The position numbers and the translations under genes are program-made. From positions 18,079,680 to 18,143,679 of the forward strand of contig NC_071391.1 in assembly GCF_022682495.2 (NCBI RefSeq): DNA of 64,000 nt, in the 5' to 3' direction. Shown piece by piece: positions 53,995 to 64,000 of the stretch. The stretch is from Desmodus rotundus. Its lineage: Eukaryota > Chordata > Mammalia > Chiroptera > Phyllostomidae. Positions within the stretch are counted from its first letter, which is position 1. Each line of letters begins with the position of its first letter. The notes under the pieces were generated by a model that ran no database searches, was not told the DNA's origin, and saw only the letters and a list, made by a program, of their open reading frames with translations.

Positions 53995-54125
53995 CCACTG
54001 ATATGTCCAGGGCACCTGCAGGACTTACAGATCTCCATATTTGATTTATCGAGTGGCCCTGCCCTTAAGGAATGCTCAGTCTCCAGTGAGGAACCGAGAA
54101 AGTAAGCAGGTGCTTGTAGTACAAT
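53995..54125 (-). mobile_element. L2 LINE fragment, minus strand
   Basis: GTGGCCCTGCCCTTAAGGAA, TGCTCAGTCTCCAGTGAGGA and AAGTAAGCAGGTGCTTGTAG resemble the reversed L2 3'UTR. Confidence 0.5.
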
Positions 54126-54179
54126 CGAATTAAGTTACAGCACAAAGCAAGGCAGGCCAAGAAACTCATGTTGTTTGAA

Positions 54180-54330
54180 CACTTTCTTCCAGGTCTGCTA
54201 CTTTGCTATGTATTTTACTAAGGTTACTTAACTTAATGGTTATTGTGGCTATCGGTGGTAAATATTATTTTTACTTTATTGATGAGAAAACTAAGCCTCA
54301 AAAAAATTATGTGTATCATGGAGGCCTCAA
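54180..54330 (-). mobile_element. MIR SINE fragment, minus strand
   Basis: TGCTATGTATTTTACTAAGG, TTTTTACTTTATTGATGAGA and AAACTAAGCCTCAAAAAAAT follow reversed MIR. Confidence 0.65.
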
Positions 54331-56764
54331 GAGGAAAATGAACAGCTGGCTCATTCAAATCAGTACAAGGGGATGGTTTTTCAAAGCTGCGGGTGGTTTG
54401 CCAAACCACAAGGTTTGGTGCAGTCGGTAACCTGGCCTTAGTAATAGAAGAGCTGTCCCTGTTCCTAGGCCTGGAAAGATAGCAGAAGGGAGAGGTTACA
54501 GGTCCCCAGAAGGAAAGAGTCATGTAGAGACAGTCACCTTAAGAGCAATGCCACTTGTTTGAAGGCCACAGAGAACATAGCTGACCTCACAGGAATGGAA
54601 CCAGGGGAATAGGAGGGGACCCCCCCAGAAATGGAATTATCTTCTGGAGGGCAGACCTTTGTAGTACACACTTCCACAGCTAGGTGAGTGTTCTAGAAAC
54701 CCATCTGTGTCCGTGTGCCAGCTGGTGGTGTGACAGGCTGCGTTCAGCTTCCGTGAATATTTTGGAAGATCCTTTCAATGCGTTTACCCATTTCATGATG
54801 GGTGATTTATGAGCACACCTGCCCACACCGCACTGAGTGTTCAGCAGTTTTTGACCAAAAAACACCCTGGCCACTATATCCCACCCTCCCTACTCACCCT
54901 ATCTCTTTCTGAAAAAAGTCCTGAAATGGAAACATTTTACCGATGTGGAAAAAGTGAAACAAAAAACAGGAGAAGTACTAAAAATCATCAAAATCAGTCA
55001 GTTCAAAAACTGTTTCTAGTGGTAGAAAGAGCATTTCAATAGGTGTGTTGCATCCAATGGGGAGTGCTTTGAAGGTGACTGAAGTTTAAACATGTGAGAA
55101 TACACAATTTTTTATAAATACATTCTGTTTGGGGGGGATCCCCTCTTCCATATGTCCTGCCTGCTCTCCCTTCCTCCCTTCCAAGCTCCTGCCTATGTCC
55201 CCTATTGGATGAAGCCCATACACATCTAGAGGACAAAGAGGCCCATTGATTCAGTAGTAACAGGCTCTTGTGGGACCAGGGCAGAGAGAGGGTCTGGAGG
55301 GACAGACATAAAACACATGGGGTGTTTTGATATTTGTAGCAGACCAGATGGTAGTTTCAGAGCAGAATAATTCATCACTCCCAGATGTATTCCAGAACTC
55401 TCCCTGCTTACTTTTTACCTTAAGCCGCAAACGGCCACGCCTGCTCTAGCTGCTTCCCAGAGGCTATGGTTTTGTCACGTTACCTGGCCCTGGGCACCAG
55501 TGTTTCTAGTCTTTCCATAGAGTCACCTCCGTGTTGCATTCTCCCTTCTGCTCATCATTTCACAACTGCTCTCCCATCTCTCTTTTAAAATATCCAGCTT
55601 AGGTGGGATGAACTGGCACAAACTCTCTTGCCAAATGTGTTTTTCAAGTGAATTAATTAACATTTCCATATTCTTGGGAAGCTTACTTATTCTTCTCTGT
55701 TCTTTTCCTGCCATTGGGCAGCACAGCATCCTATTGACTCGATGGCCTATTTGATTCATGCTGCTTGTGATGTCAACAATAAAGTACTGATTTCTTGATG
55801 GGGACACTGGCCTGCAGTGTCTGCGGCATTATGGATGAGACGAGACAAATTCACACGGACTACAGAAATCCAGTGGAGGAAAAGGGATGACATAGCCACT
55901 CTTTCAGTGAAAGAGAGGGCGGGCCCACCCCTTGCCTGCACATGCTGTTATTGGGTTTAATTTGCATAGGAATACAGGGCATGTATACATATGTGTATAT
56001 GTATATACACACAGACATAAAGTTCATCAATCATCGTCAGGCAAAAGTGATCAAACAATAGATAACACTCAAAGAACTATGAAGGCTTATTTAGAGTCAG
56101 GGCCAGGTAGCTAAAGGGCCATAAAACTTTGGGGAGAAAACTCATTTCATGCTTGGACCCTTATAATTTAAATTGAGGGTATTAGCAAAGTAGGTTTCAT
56201 AGGATTTTATGCATTCTTTCTTAGGCTGGATCACCCTCTGGAACCTGCCCTTTCCAGCACAGGGCTGTACCCATCTTTGGCATTGTTTCAGGCTTAAGTC
56301 AGGGAGGGGAAGTAAGGCAGCCAAGAGATTAGGAGACTATCACCCTCTTTTTCTATAGCCCCCCAAGTCCTTCCCTGAGGGCCCATGACTGTCTTAGGTC
56401 ATCCCTCCTTTGAGGAGTCTTACTGGCCATTGACTAACTAGTCATCTGCCTGGGGCCAAGCAGGGTGAGGTGAAAGGGGCAGAGGTAGTGCCCCTACCAG
56501 GAAGGTAAGCTTTGTCTCCTAAGTGGCTTCTGGTCCCAAGGTCTTTTTACTCAGCCTTAGTCATGAGGGATTACAGTTTCTGAAACCAGGCAGGACGGTT
56601 CCCAACAATTTCTCAGTACATACAACCTTATGCTCTTATCAGAATGTTACCATTGTCATAGCCTTCATTTCTAATAACCACCTTATAAGGTTGGCCAGTT
56701 GGATGCAGCTTCTACTGTTTTATATTTACTAAAATCAAAATCTTTATTCAAATACCTAAATGTT
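54331..56764. other. Unannotated stretch, possibly with old unnamed repeats at 55930-56660
   Basis: No gene was recognised. The sequence between about 55930 and 56660 has local GC changes and short AT-rich tracts that would fit a decayed LTR-type repeat, but I could not match it to a family and see no paired LTRs, primer-binding site or retroviral frame. Confidence 0.35.
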
Positions 56765-57360
56765 CAATGCAACTCAGCTACCATCAATAAAGCACCTACT
56801 GTGTGCCGGGCTGACTTCTGGACAAAAACACTTAGGGTACATCAGTGGAGAAAAATACAGACAAAGATCATATTCTTGTCAAATGAGGGAAAATGGAAAA
56901 CAAATAACACACAGAAAGGAAAGTGAATTATAGACTATGGTTGAGTGAGATAAGTGCTATATAAAAAGAAAAAAAGTACAACTAGGCAAGAGAGAACAGT
57001 GGTGGGAAAAGAAAAAGGATGAAATTTGAACAAATTGTTTAGGGAGGACCTTATGAAAAAGTGATACTTAAGCAGAGACCAAAATGAAGCGAGGAAATAA
57101 ACTCCATAGATATGGGAGAAGATGGTTCCCAGTAGAGAGAATGGACAGGAACATGCCTGGTTTATTCAGGGAGTGCCAAAGAGTCCAGTGTGAGTGGGAA
57201 GAAAATAGTGGGGGGAAGCCGGAATTAAAGATAAGGAAGGTGAGACACAGTTATTGTATGAAGGTGTTCAAACCTTTGGAAGGACTATGGTTTTTTCCCT
57301 AAGTGAGATCAGCAGCCAGTGGTGGGTTTTGATCAAAGAGGTCCTGATTTAACTTATATT
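56765..57360 (-). mobile_element. L2 LINE 3' region, long minus-strand copy
   Basis: AAAGCACCTACTGTGTGCCG is the reversed L2 end. The degraded 3'UTR that follows keeps the expected order: GAGATAAGTGCTATATAAAA, AGGGAGGACCTTATGAAAAA, CCCAGTAGAGAGAATGGACA and ATCAGCAGCCAGTGGTGGGT. Confidence 0.8.
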
Positions 57361-57373
57361 TTAAGTATGTTTC

Positions 57374-57399
57374 CTCTCTCTCTCCCTCTCTCTCTCTGT
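57374..57399 (+). repeat. (CT)n microsatellite
   Basis: TCTC repeats of about 25 bp with one CCC interruption. Confidence 0.9.
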
Positions 57400-57594
57400 T
57401 AAAAATAGATTATAGTGGGACAAAGGTCAAAACTGGGAGACATTAAATGATAAAATATATGTTTTAAGAAGACCAGTTTTAAAAACAGAAGAATCAAGAT
57501 AGAATATAAAGTTATCCTTTAAAACTCAATATAATCCTGTTATTCCCCTGCTTAAATATCATGTGCTTTTCCCTTCAACTCTCTCTCAAACACT

Positions 57595-57740
57595 GATTCA
57601 TTCATTCAGATAGTTATTGAAAAGGTTCCTAAAGAGCTACCATGTGCCAGACAGACACTGTGCCTGATGCTGTTAGTGAAATGGTGAACAGAACACATCC
57701 TGCCTGCACTCAGTGAGCTGACGTTATAGGCGGAGAGATG
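57595..57740 (-). mobile_element. L2 LINE 3' end, minus strand
   Basis: TTCATTCATTCAGATAGTTA, CTACCATGTGCCAGACAGAC and CTGCACTCAGTGAGCTGACG follow the reversed L2 3' end. Confidence 0.8.
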
Positions 57741-58460
57741 ATCCAAAAGTGTTCAAGTTCCTTTGCTATGTAATACCCCTCAGTTTGACATCTTCATTCT
57801 GCACATGCAATGTTACTACATCACTGGACATTCTCAAACCATGCCAAACCTCCACTTTAAAACCAGGTGACTTTTACCATACGTTTCTTACTGTAAATAT
57901 CGTTGCCTCACCCACACCCTTCTTTTCCACCAGGGAACACCATGCCAATTATTATGCATCTCATTCGTTTTTGAACTCCCCAAACAATGTATCCTGCTGG
58001 CACAGCTCTTATATTGCTGGGAGGCTTGCATGCAAAAGACAACTTACACCCCAAAATCTAGCTCAGGGCAGCTGAATTCAGGTACATAATGGTGACAGGA
58101 GGAGTTCTGAGGGTTAAAAATGAATTTGATGACTAAGGAATGTGTGGGGAAATAAGAAGGGCCTTAAAACAGGGGCTGAAATGCTGCAAACTATGAATCT
58201 ATGGGGAGAAGACCTTGTGTGCAGGAAGCTTTAAGTGGGGCTGTGGTGCTTGCAGACTGGTTGGGTCCTTGAAGCTCATCAAGAACAAATGTTTGCATTT
58301 AGAATGTCCATAGCAGTACTAAAGTGTCAGAATACGGGGATCCAGATGGTGAGAAATTGCCATCCCTGTGTAGAGGAAGAGGTTGGTCTCAAGTTTGAGG
58401 TTGCCTTGATGAGACAGTCTCTAATATCCTGTGAAAAATGAGTCTCTGGAGTGTAATGAG
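57741..58460. other. Unique sequence
   Basis: No gene or repeat identified. A 108-codon open frame (57749-58075) has no recognised domain. Confidence 0.4.
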
Positions 58461-59247
58461 ATCCAAGATGCAGGAGGAGTAAGTGGAAGCAAGGCTAACC
58501 TCCTCCCAGGACTAATCTGGAATTACAACTCAGTTGTAGAGAAATCATCTGGAATAACCAACTATATGCTAGCTGGAGAGAAGCCTTATAGCCACAGACA
58601 GGCAGAAGAAACCACTTCACCATAACATGACTTGTAGGGAGTGCGGAGGAGACACAAGAGGGCTGGCTGGGCTCCCACAGCAGCAGCTGAAGGGCCAGAG
58701 GGATATTTCAGTGGCTGGTGGATTCCCCTTGAGAAGTGTGAAGTCTAAACCCCAACCTACAGCACCAGAGTCAGAAAGGAACCCAGGTAACATCCAGCTG
58801 TGAAAAGCACAGGATTTCTCTCTGCCAGGGAGAGACCGTTGGAGATGCAGACAGCCTCTTAACATGCCAAGGCACAAAATATCATTTGTAGCCACTTACC
58901 CTTGGCACTGGCAAAAGGAGGGCAGAGTGGACTAGAGATGCTTGAGGAGAATCTGGGGTTGGTGGCTCTGTGGAGAGAACTGAGGGAATAGCTGCCAGGA
59001 TCGCTATGCCGAGTCATTCCCCATACTGCAGGATCAATTACTCTCAGGCAGAACAGTCCTCTCTGAATGGCATTGGCCTGAGGGCAAACAATACCCGCTT
59101 CTCCAGGAATTACTCTGACCCACCCTATGGTGCTTAAGTCAGGCTGCTGATCACAGCTTGACTAGATTAACAACTGATCCCCTTGATGGTTGAGCAGTTT
59201 AACAGCTAAGGCAGAAAATACAAAGCAACCAAAGAAACAGACCCCAA

Positions 59248-60076
59248 ATGAAAGAACAAGTGAATTTTCCAGAAGAACTAGATGAAATAGAGGCAAGCAG
59301 TCCATTAGATTGAGAGTTTAGAGTAATGATTATAAGGATACTCAACAACACAAAAAAAGATGTAGAAACCATAACAAAGGACCAGTCAAATATAAGGAAT
59401 ACAATATCTGAAATAAATAATACACTGGAAGAAATAAACAGTAGAATAAATGAAGTGGAGGATCAAATCAGTGATTTGGAAGACAAGGTAGAAAAAACAC
59501 CCAGCAGAGTAACTATAAGAAAAATTGATTTAAAAAAAAAAATGACAGCTTAAGAACCATTTTGGACAACATGAAGTGTAACAACATCTACATCATAGGA
59601 ATACCAGAAGGAGAAGAGAGTGAGCAAGGTATTGAGAACCTATTTGAAGAAATAATGACTGAAAACTACCCTAATCTGGTAAAAGAAAAAGTCACACAAG
59701 TTCAGGAAGCTCAGAGAGTCCCAAATAAGTTGGACCCAAAGAGGCCTATACCAAGACACATCATAATTAAAATGAAAAGCTTAAAGACAAGGAGAGAATC
59801 CTAAAAGCCACAAGAGAAAAGCAGGGAGTTACCTACAAGGGAGCATCAATTAGCCTGGCATCTGATTACTCAACAGAAACATTTCAGGCCAGAAAGGAGT
59901 GGCACAAAATGTTCAAGATGACGAAAAGCAAGGACCTACAACCAAAGCCACTTTACCCAGTAAGGCTACCACTTAAAATCAAAGGAGAAATAAGGTGCTT
60001 CCCAGACAAGAAAAAGTTAAAAGAGTTTGTTAACACCAAACCAGTACTGCAACAAATGTTAAAAAGCTTGCTTTAA
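59248..60076 (+). pseudogene. L1 ORF1, degenerate
   Basis: Encodes the L1 RNA-binding chaperone when intact. Translation from the ATG at 59248 begins MKEQVNFPEELDEIEAS and meets a TGA at 59311. The same frame then continues with a coiled-coil segment (EINNTLEEINSRINEVEDQI, to a stop at 59551). The RRM region is in another frame at 59562-59804 (IYIIGIPEGEESEQGIENLF, then VPNKLDPKRPIPRHIIIKM). After a second shift near 59785 the C-terminal domain reads KDKERILKATREKQG and ends at TAA 60074-60076. The length, about 276 codons, is normal for L1 ORF1; two frameshifts and one early stop inactivate it. Confidence 0.9.
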
Positions 60077-60179
60077 GAAGAAGGAGAAGGAGAAAACAGG
60101 AAGAAGGAGGAGGAAGGAGGAGGAAGAAGGAGGAAGGAGAAGGGAAAGAAAAAAAAGAGGAAAACAGTCTAACAATAAG
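60077..60179 (+). repeat. (GGA/GAAGGA)n purine tract between L1 ORF1 and ORF2
   Basis: About 80 bp of GGA, GAA and GGAA units occupy the inter-ORF spacer of the L1. An expansion of a purine-rich spacer after insertion is the likeliest origin. Confidence 0.9.
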
Positions 60180-63100
60180 ATGGCACTACATAAGCATCTA
60201 TCAATAATCACCATAAATGTAAATGGCTTAAATTCTCTGACCAAAAGACAAAGGGCAGCTGAATGGATAAGAAAATGAGACCCATCTATATGCTGCCTCT
60301 AAGAGACCTATCTTAGATCAAAAGATACACAAAGACTAAAAGTAAAGGCTTGGGTATAACCCTAGTAAACCTTTACACACCCAAGAGACGAGCACCTAAA
60401 TATGTAAAGCAAGTCTTCATGAACATCAAGGGAGAGATTGACAGAAATATAGTCATATTGGGGATTTTAACACCCCATTGACTTCAGTGGATAGATCTTC
60501 CAGGCAGAAAATCAACAAGGAGACAGTAGCCTTGAATGATACACTACATCATATGGAATTAATTGATATCTTCAGAGCATTTTGTCCCAAGCAGCTAAAT
60601 ATACACACGTTTCAAGTGCACATGGAATGTTTTCTAGGATAGACCACATGACAGGACATAAAATAATCTCAATAAATTTAAGAAGATTGAAATCATATCA
60701 AATATCTTCTCTGACCACAATGCTATGAAACTAGAAATCAATCACAAGAAGAACACTGAAAGACATGAAAAGACATGGAAGCTAAACATCATGTTATTAA
60801 ACAATGAATGACTGAACAATGAGATCCAGGAAGAAATCAAAAGATAACTTGAAACAAATGAAAATGAGGACGCAACAGTCCAAAATCTGTGGGACACAGG
60901 GAAAGCAACCCGAAGAGGGAAATTCATAGCATTACAGGACTATCTCAAAAAACAAGAAAAAGCTCAAATAAACGATCTAACTTTACACTTAAAGGAACTT
61001 GAAAAAGAACAACAAACAAAGCCCAAAGTGAGTACAGGGAAGGAAATAATAAAGATTAGAGCAGAAATAAATGAAATAGAGTCTAAAAAATGATGCAAAA
61101 TATCAATGAATCCAAGAGCTGGTTCTTTGAAAAGATAAACAAGATTGACAAACCTTTAAACAGACCCTAATAAATAAAGTCTGATATTAAAGAAGAGAAA
61201 TAATAACTGATACCAAAGACATATAAAGAATTGTAAGAAAATATTTTGAACAGATATATGCCAGTAAACAGGACAACCTGGACAACCAGACAAAATTGAT
61301 AAATTCCTAGAAACATACAATCTTCAGAAAAAATCAGAAAGAATCAGAGAATCCAAATATGCAGATTACATCTAACGAAACTGAAGCAGTAATCAAAAAC
61401 CTCCCAACAAACAAAAGCCCTGGACAAGATGGCTTCACAGGTGAATTTTACCAAACATTCAGAGAAGAACTAATACCTCTTCTCCTGAAAAAATTTCATA
61501 AAATTCAAGTGGAAAGAAGGCTCCCAAATTCATTTTACAAGGCCAGCATTATCCTAATTCCAAAGCCAGATAAAGACACTCCAAAGAAAATTATAGGCCA
61601 GTATGACTGATGAGCATAGTTGCTAAAATCCTCAACAAAATATTAGCAAACCAAATACAGCAATGCATCAGAAAGATCATACACCATGATCAAGTGGGAT
61701 TTATTCTGGGAATGCAAGTTTGGTACAACATTCACAATCAATAAATGTGACTCACCACATAAACAAAATGAAGGATAAAAACCACATAATCATATCAATA
61801 CATTCAGAAAAATACTTTTGGATAAAATCCAGCACCCATTTATAACCAAAACTCTCAGCAAAGTGGGAATAGAGAGAGCACACCTAAACATAATAAAGGC
61901 CATGTATTACAAACCCACTGCCATCTCCCTACTCAACAGCAAGAACTACAAGTGTTTCCCTTAAGATCAGGAACAAGACAGGGACGTCCACTTTCACCTC
62001 TCTTATTCAACATAGTACTGAAAGTCCCAGGCACAGCAATCAGACAATAAGAATAAAAGACATCCAAATTGGAATGGAAGAAGTAAAACTGTCTTTATTT
62101 GCAGATGACATGATAATGTACATGGAGAACCCCAAAGATTCCACCAAATAACTACTAGATCTGATAAATGAATTCAACAAAGTAGCAGGATACAAAATTA
62201 ATATCCAGAAATCATTTGCACTATTATATACCAATACCGAACAAACAGAAAGGGAAATTAAGAAAACAATTCCAATCACATTTGCATCAAAAAGAATAAA
62301 ATATCTAGGACTAAGCCTAATCAAAGATGTAAAAGACCTGTATTCATAAAATTATAAGACACTGAAGAATGAAATTGAAGAAGAGACAAATAAGTGGAAG
62401 CACGTACCATGTTAATGGATAGGATAAACTAACATTATTAAAGTGTCCATACTACCCAAAGCAATCTATAGATTCAGTGCAATTCCTGTCATGATTCCAA
62501 TGATGTATTTCACAGAACTAGAACAAATATTTCAAAAATTTCTTTGGAACTACAGTTGGCCCCACATAGCAACAGCGATCCTGAGAAAGAAGAACAAAGT
62601 AGGAGGAATCACGCTACCTAATATCAAACTATACTACAAGGCCATAGTAATCAAAACACCCTGGTACTAGCATAAAACAGACACATAGACCAATGGAACA
62701 GAATAGAGAGCCCAGAAATAAATCCACATCTTTATAGTCAATCAATATTCAAAAGAAGAAGCAAGCACATACAATGGACTAAAGATAGTTTATTCAATAA
62801 ATGCTGTTGGGAAAATGGGCAGATATGTGCAGAAAAATGAAATTAGACTACCTCCTTACAGTACACCCAAGAATAAATTCAACCTGGATCAAAGACTTAA
62901 ATTTTAGATCAGAAACCATAAAAATCCTAGAAGAAAACATAAACAGCAAAATCTTGGACATTGCTTGTAGGAATTTTTTATTGGATATATCTCCTCAGGC
63001 AAGGGAAATAAAAGAAAAAATAAACAATTGAGACTATACCAAACTAAAAAGCTTTTGCAAAGCAAAGGAAATCATCCACAAAATAAAAAGACAACACGTA

Positions 63101-63801
63101 GACTGGGAGGGCATATTCGCTGATACATCTGGTAAAGGCTTAACATCCAAAATGTATAAAGTACTTACAAAACTCAACACCAAAACAAACAAATACCCCA
63201 ATTAAAAGCTGGGCAAAGGACTTGAATTGACACTTCTCCAAAGAGGACATACAAATGGCCAACAGACATATGAAAATATGCTCACTGTCACTAATAATCA
63301 GAGAAATGCAAATTAAATGCACAATGAGATACTGTCTCACACCTGTCAGAATGGCCATCATCAATAAATCAACAAACAACAAGTGTTGGTGAGGATGTGG
63401 AGAAAGTGGAACACTTTTGCACTGTTGGTGGGAGTGCAGACTGTGGAAAGCAGTATGGAGATACCTCAAAAAATTAGAAATTGATCTACCTTATGACTTA
63501 GCAATCCCACTTCTGGAAATACCTCCAAAGGAACCCAAAACACTAATTTGAAAGAACATAAGCACCCCTGTGTTCATTGCAGTGTTATTTACAACCTCTA
63601 AGATATGGCAGCAGCCCAAGTGTCCATCAATAGGAAGTGGATAAAACAACTGTGGGATATTTACACACTGGAATTCTACTCAACTGTAAAAAAGAAAATT
63701 TTAACTTTTGCAGTGGTATGGATGGACCCAAAGAACATATGCTAAGTGAAATAAGCCAGTCAGAGAAAGACAAATACCATATGATTTCACTCATATATTG
63801 A
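60180..63801 (+). pseudogene. L1 ORF2 (endonuclease and reverse transcriptase), degenerate
   Basis: When intact, ORF2 nicks target DNA with an APE-type endonuclease and reverse-transcribes L1 RNA from the nick. The start reads MALHKHLSIITINVNGLNSL, the typical N-terminus of the endonuclease. The reverse-transcriptase region is seen at 61359-61610 ([17 protein letters not shown], then [11 protein letters not shown]) and carries the catalytic FADD at 62098-62109, followed by a segment ending [14 protein letters not shown]. Near the C-terminus come IKILEENINSKILDIA (62921-62968) and a stop at 63799-63801. Length of about 3.6 kb is a little short of the usual 3.8 kb, so small deletions are present. 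At least a dozen stops and several frameshifts make it inactive. Confidence 0.9.
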
Positions 63802-64000
63802 ATTTAACGAACAAGATGAACTAACAAGCAAAACAGAGGCAGACTAATAGACAGAGAGCAGATGACAGGTAGTTGGGAGAGGGAGGTTATGGGGTGGAGC
63901 GATTGAGCAAAAGGGAAAAAAGACTCATGGGTATGGACAGCAGCGCGGTGATTGCTGGGAGTTGAAAGGTAGAAGGGGACTAAATGATAATGGAAAAAAA
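63802..64000 (+). other. L1 3'UTR, incomplete at the window edge
   Basis: Contains ACAGGTAGTTGGGAGAGGGA, GGTGGAGCGATTGAGCAAAA and GCGGTGATTGCTGGGAGTTG, the same order as the L1 fragments at 13.6-14.2 kb. Comparison with those copies suggests that up to about 150 bp of 3'UTR could lie beyond the window. Confidence 0.8.

Larger units (their letters stand above)
58461..64000 (+). mobile_element. Near full-length L1 retrotransposon, plus strand, running off the window
   Basis: Order: 5'UTR (58461-59247, starting near AAGATGCAGGAGGAGTAAGT and continuing CTCCTCCCAGGAC), ORF1 (59248-60076), an inter-ORF spacer carrying a GGA-rich expansion (60077-60179), ORF2 (60180-63801) and 3'UTR (63802 to the edge) with the internal GAGCGATTGAGCAAAAGG motif. 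At over 5.5 kb this is close to complete L1 length, so insertion was essentially full length. Both ORFs carry many stops and indels, so it is long dead. The A-run at 63994-64000 may be the start of the tail, but the end and the right target duplication lie outside. Confidence 0.92.

Noticed and set aside
54331..56764. Possible endogenous retrovirus or solo LTR
   Set aside because: No TG...CA-bounded repeat pair, primer-binding site, polypurine tract or retroviral protein frame could be seen.
1..64000. CRISPR array, prokaryotic operons or other microbial systems
   Set aside because: Bat SINEs, L1, MIR and L2 show mammalian nuclear DNA; the tandem repeats present are microsatellites or two-copy duplications.

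Overview
The window is mammalian nuclear DNA, almost certainly from a bat. The diagnostic evidence is three tRNA-derived SINEs of the VES type (about 285-493, 49609-49816 and 49885-50097), a family known from bats. It fits that the younger LINE-1 copies have 3' untranslated regions of a bat-like kind, and that a DD34D mariner relic, a MER20-like hAT and a Tigger relic lie among many old mammalian MIR and L2 copies. I found no intact protein-coding gene, no convincing host exon, no tRNA or rRNA gene, no CpG island and no CRISPR array. The longest open frames (up to 137 codons) look like chance. The best reading is an intergenic or deep intronic segment.

Layout. 0-5 kb: a VES SINE with an 18-bp target duplication, an L2 copy split by a GC-richer insert, MIRs and a MER20-like element. 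5.4-7.85 kb: a minus-strand half-L1 (HAL1-like) element with 5'UTR, ORF1 and 3'UTR but no ORF2, flanked by a perfect 16-bp target duplication. 8.8-11.2 kb: a 5'-truncated minus-strand L1 whose 3' end lies at an internal A-rich tract. 13.57-14.16 kb: an L1 fragment with a 5' inversion (twin-priming signature). 14-20 kb: mostly unique AT-rich sequence with simple repeats and MIRs. 20.1-21.7 kb: a 45-bp tandem duplication, a 667-bp mariner deletion derivative with terminal inverted repeats and TA flanks, and an older L1 3' end. 22-31 kb: L2 and MIR copies, a hAT relic nested in an L2, a 250-bp purine tract, and a Tigger element. 31-49 kb: the least repeat-dense part, with several motif-rich blocks that could be conserved enhancers (best at 48.54-48.99, 39.34-39.50 and 38.20-38.42 kb) and one degenerate coding-like block at 42.3-42.9 kb. 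49.6-50.1 kb: two VES SINEs head to head. 50-58 kb: MIR and L2 copies between unique stretches. 58.46 kb to the end: a plus-strand, near full-length L1 with 5'UTR, degenerate ORF1, degenerate ORF2 and most of the 3'UTR, running off the right edge.

The functional content is therefore a record of retrotransposition and cut-and-paste transposition. None of the mobile elements seen here can encode a full-length protein, because all their frames carry stops or shifts. I found no credible new biological system. The most informative items are the HAL1-like element, the differing L1 insertion mechanisms shown by neighbouring copies, the mariner relic, and the candidate regulatory blocks. Family names rest on recognising consensus sequences from memory, without a database search.
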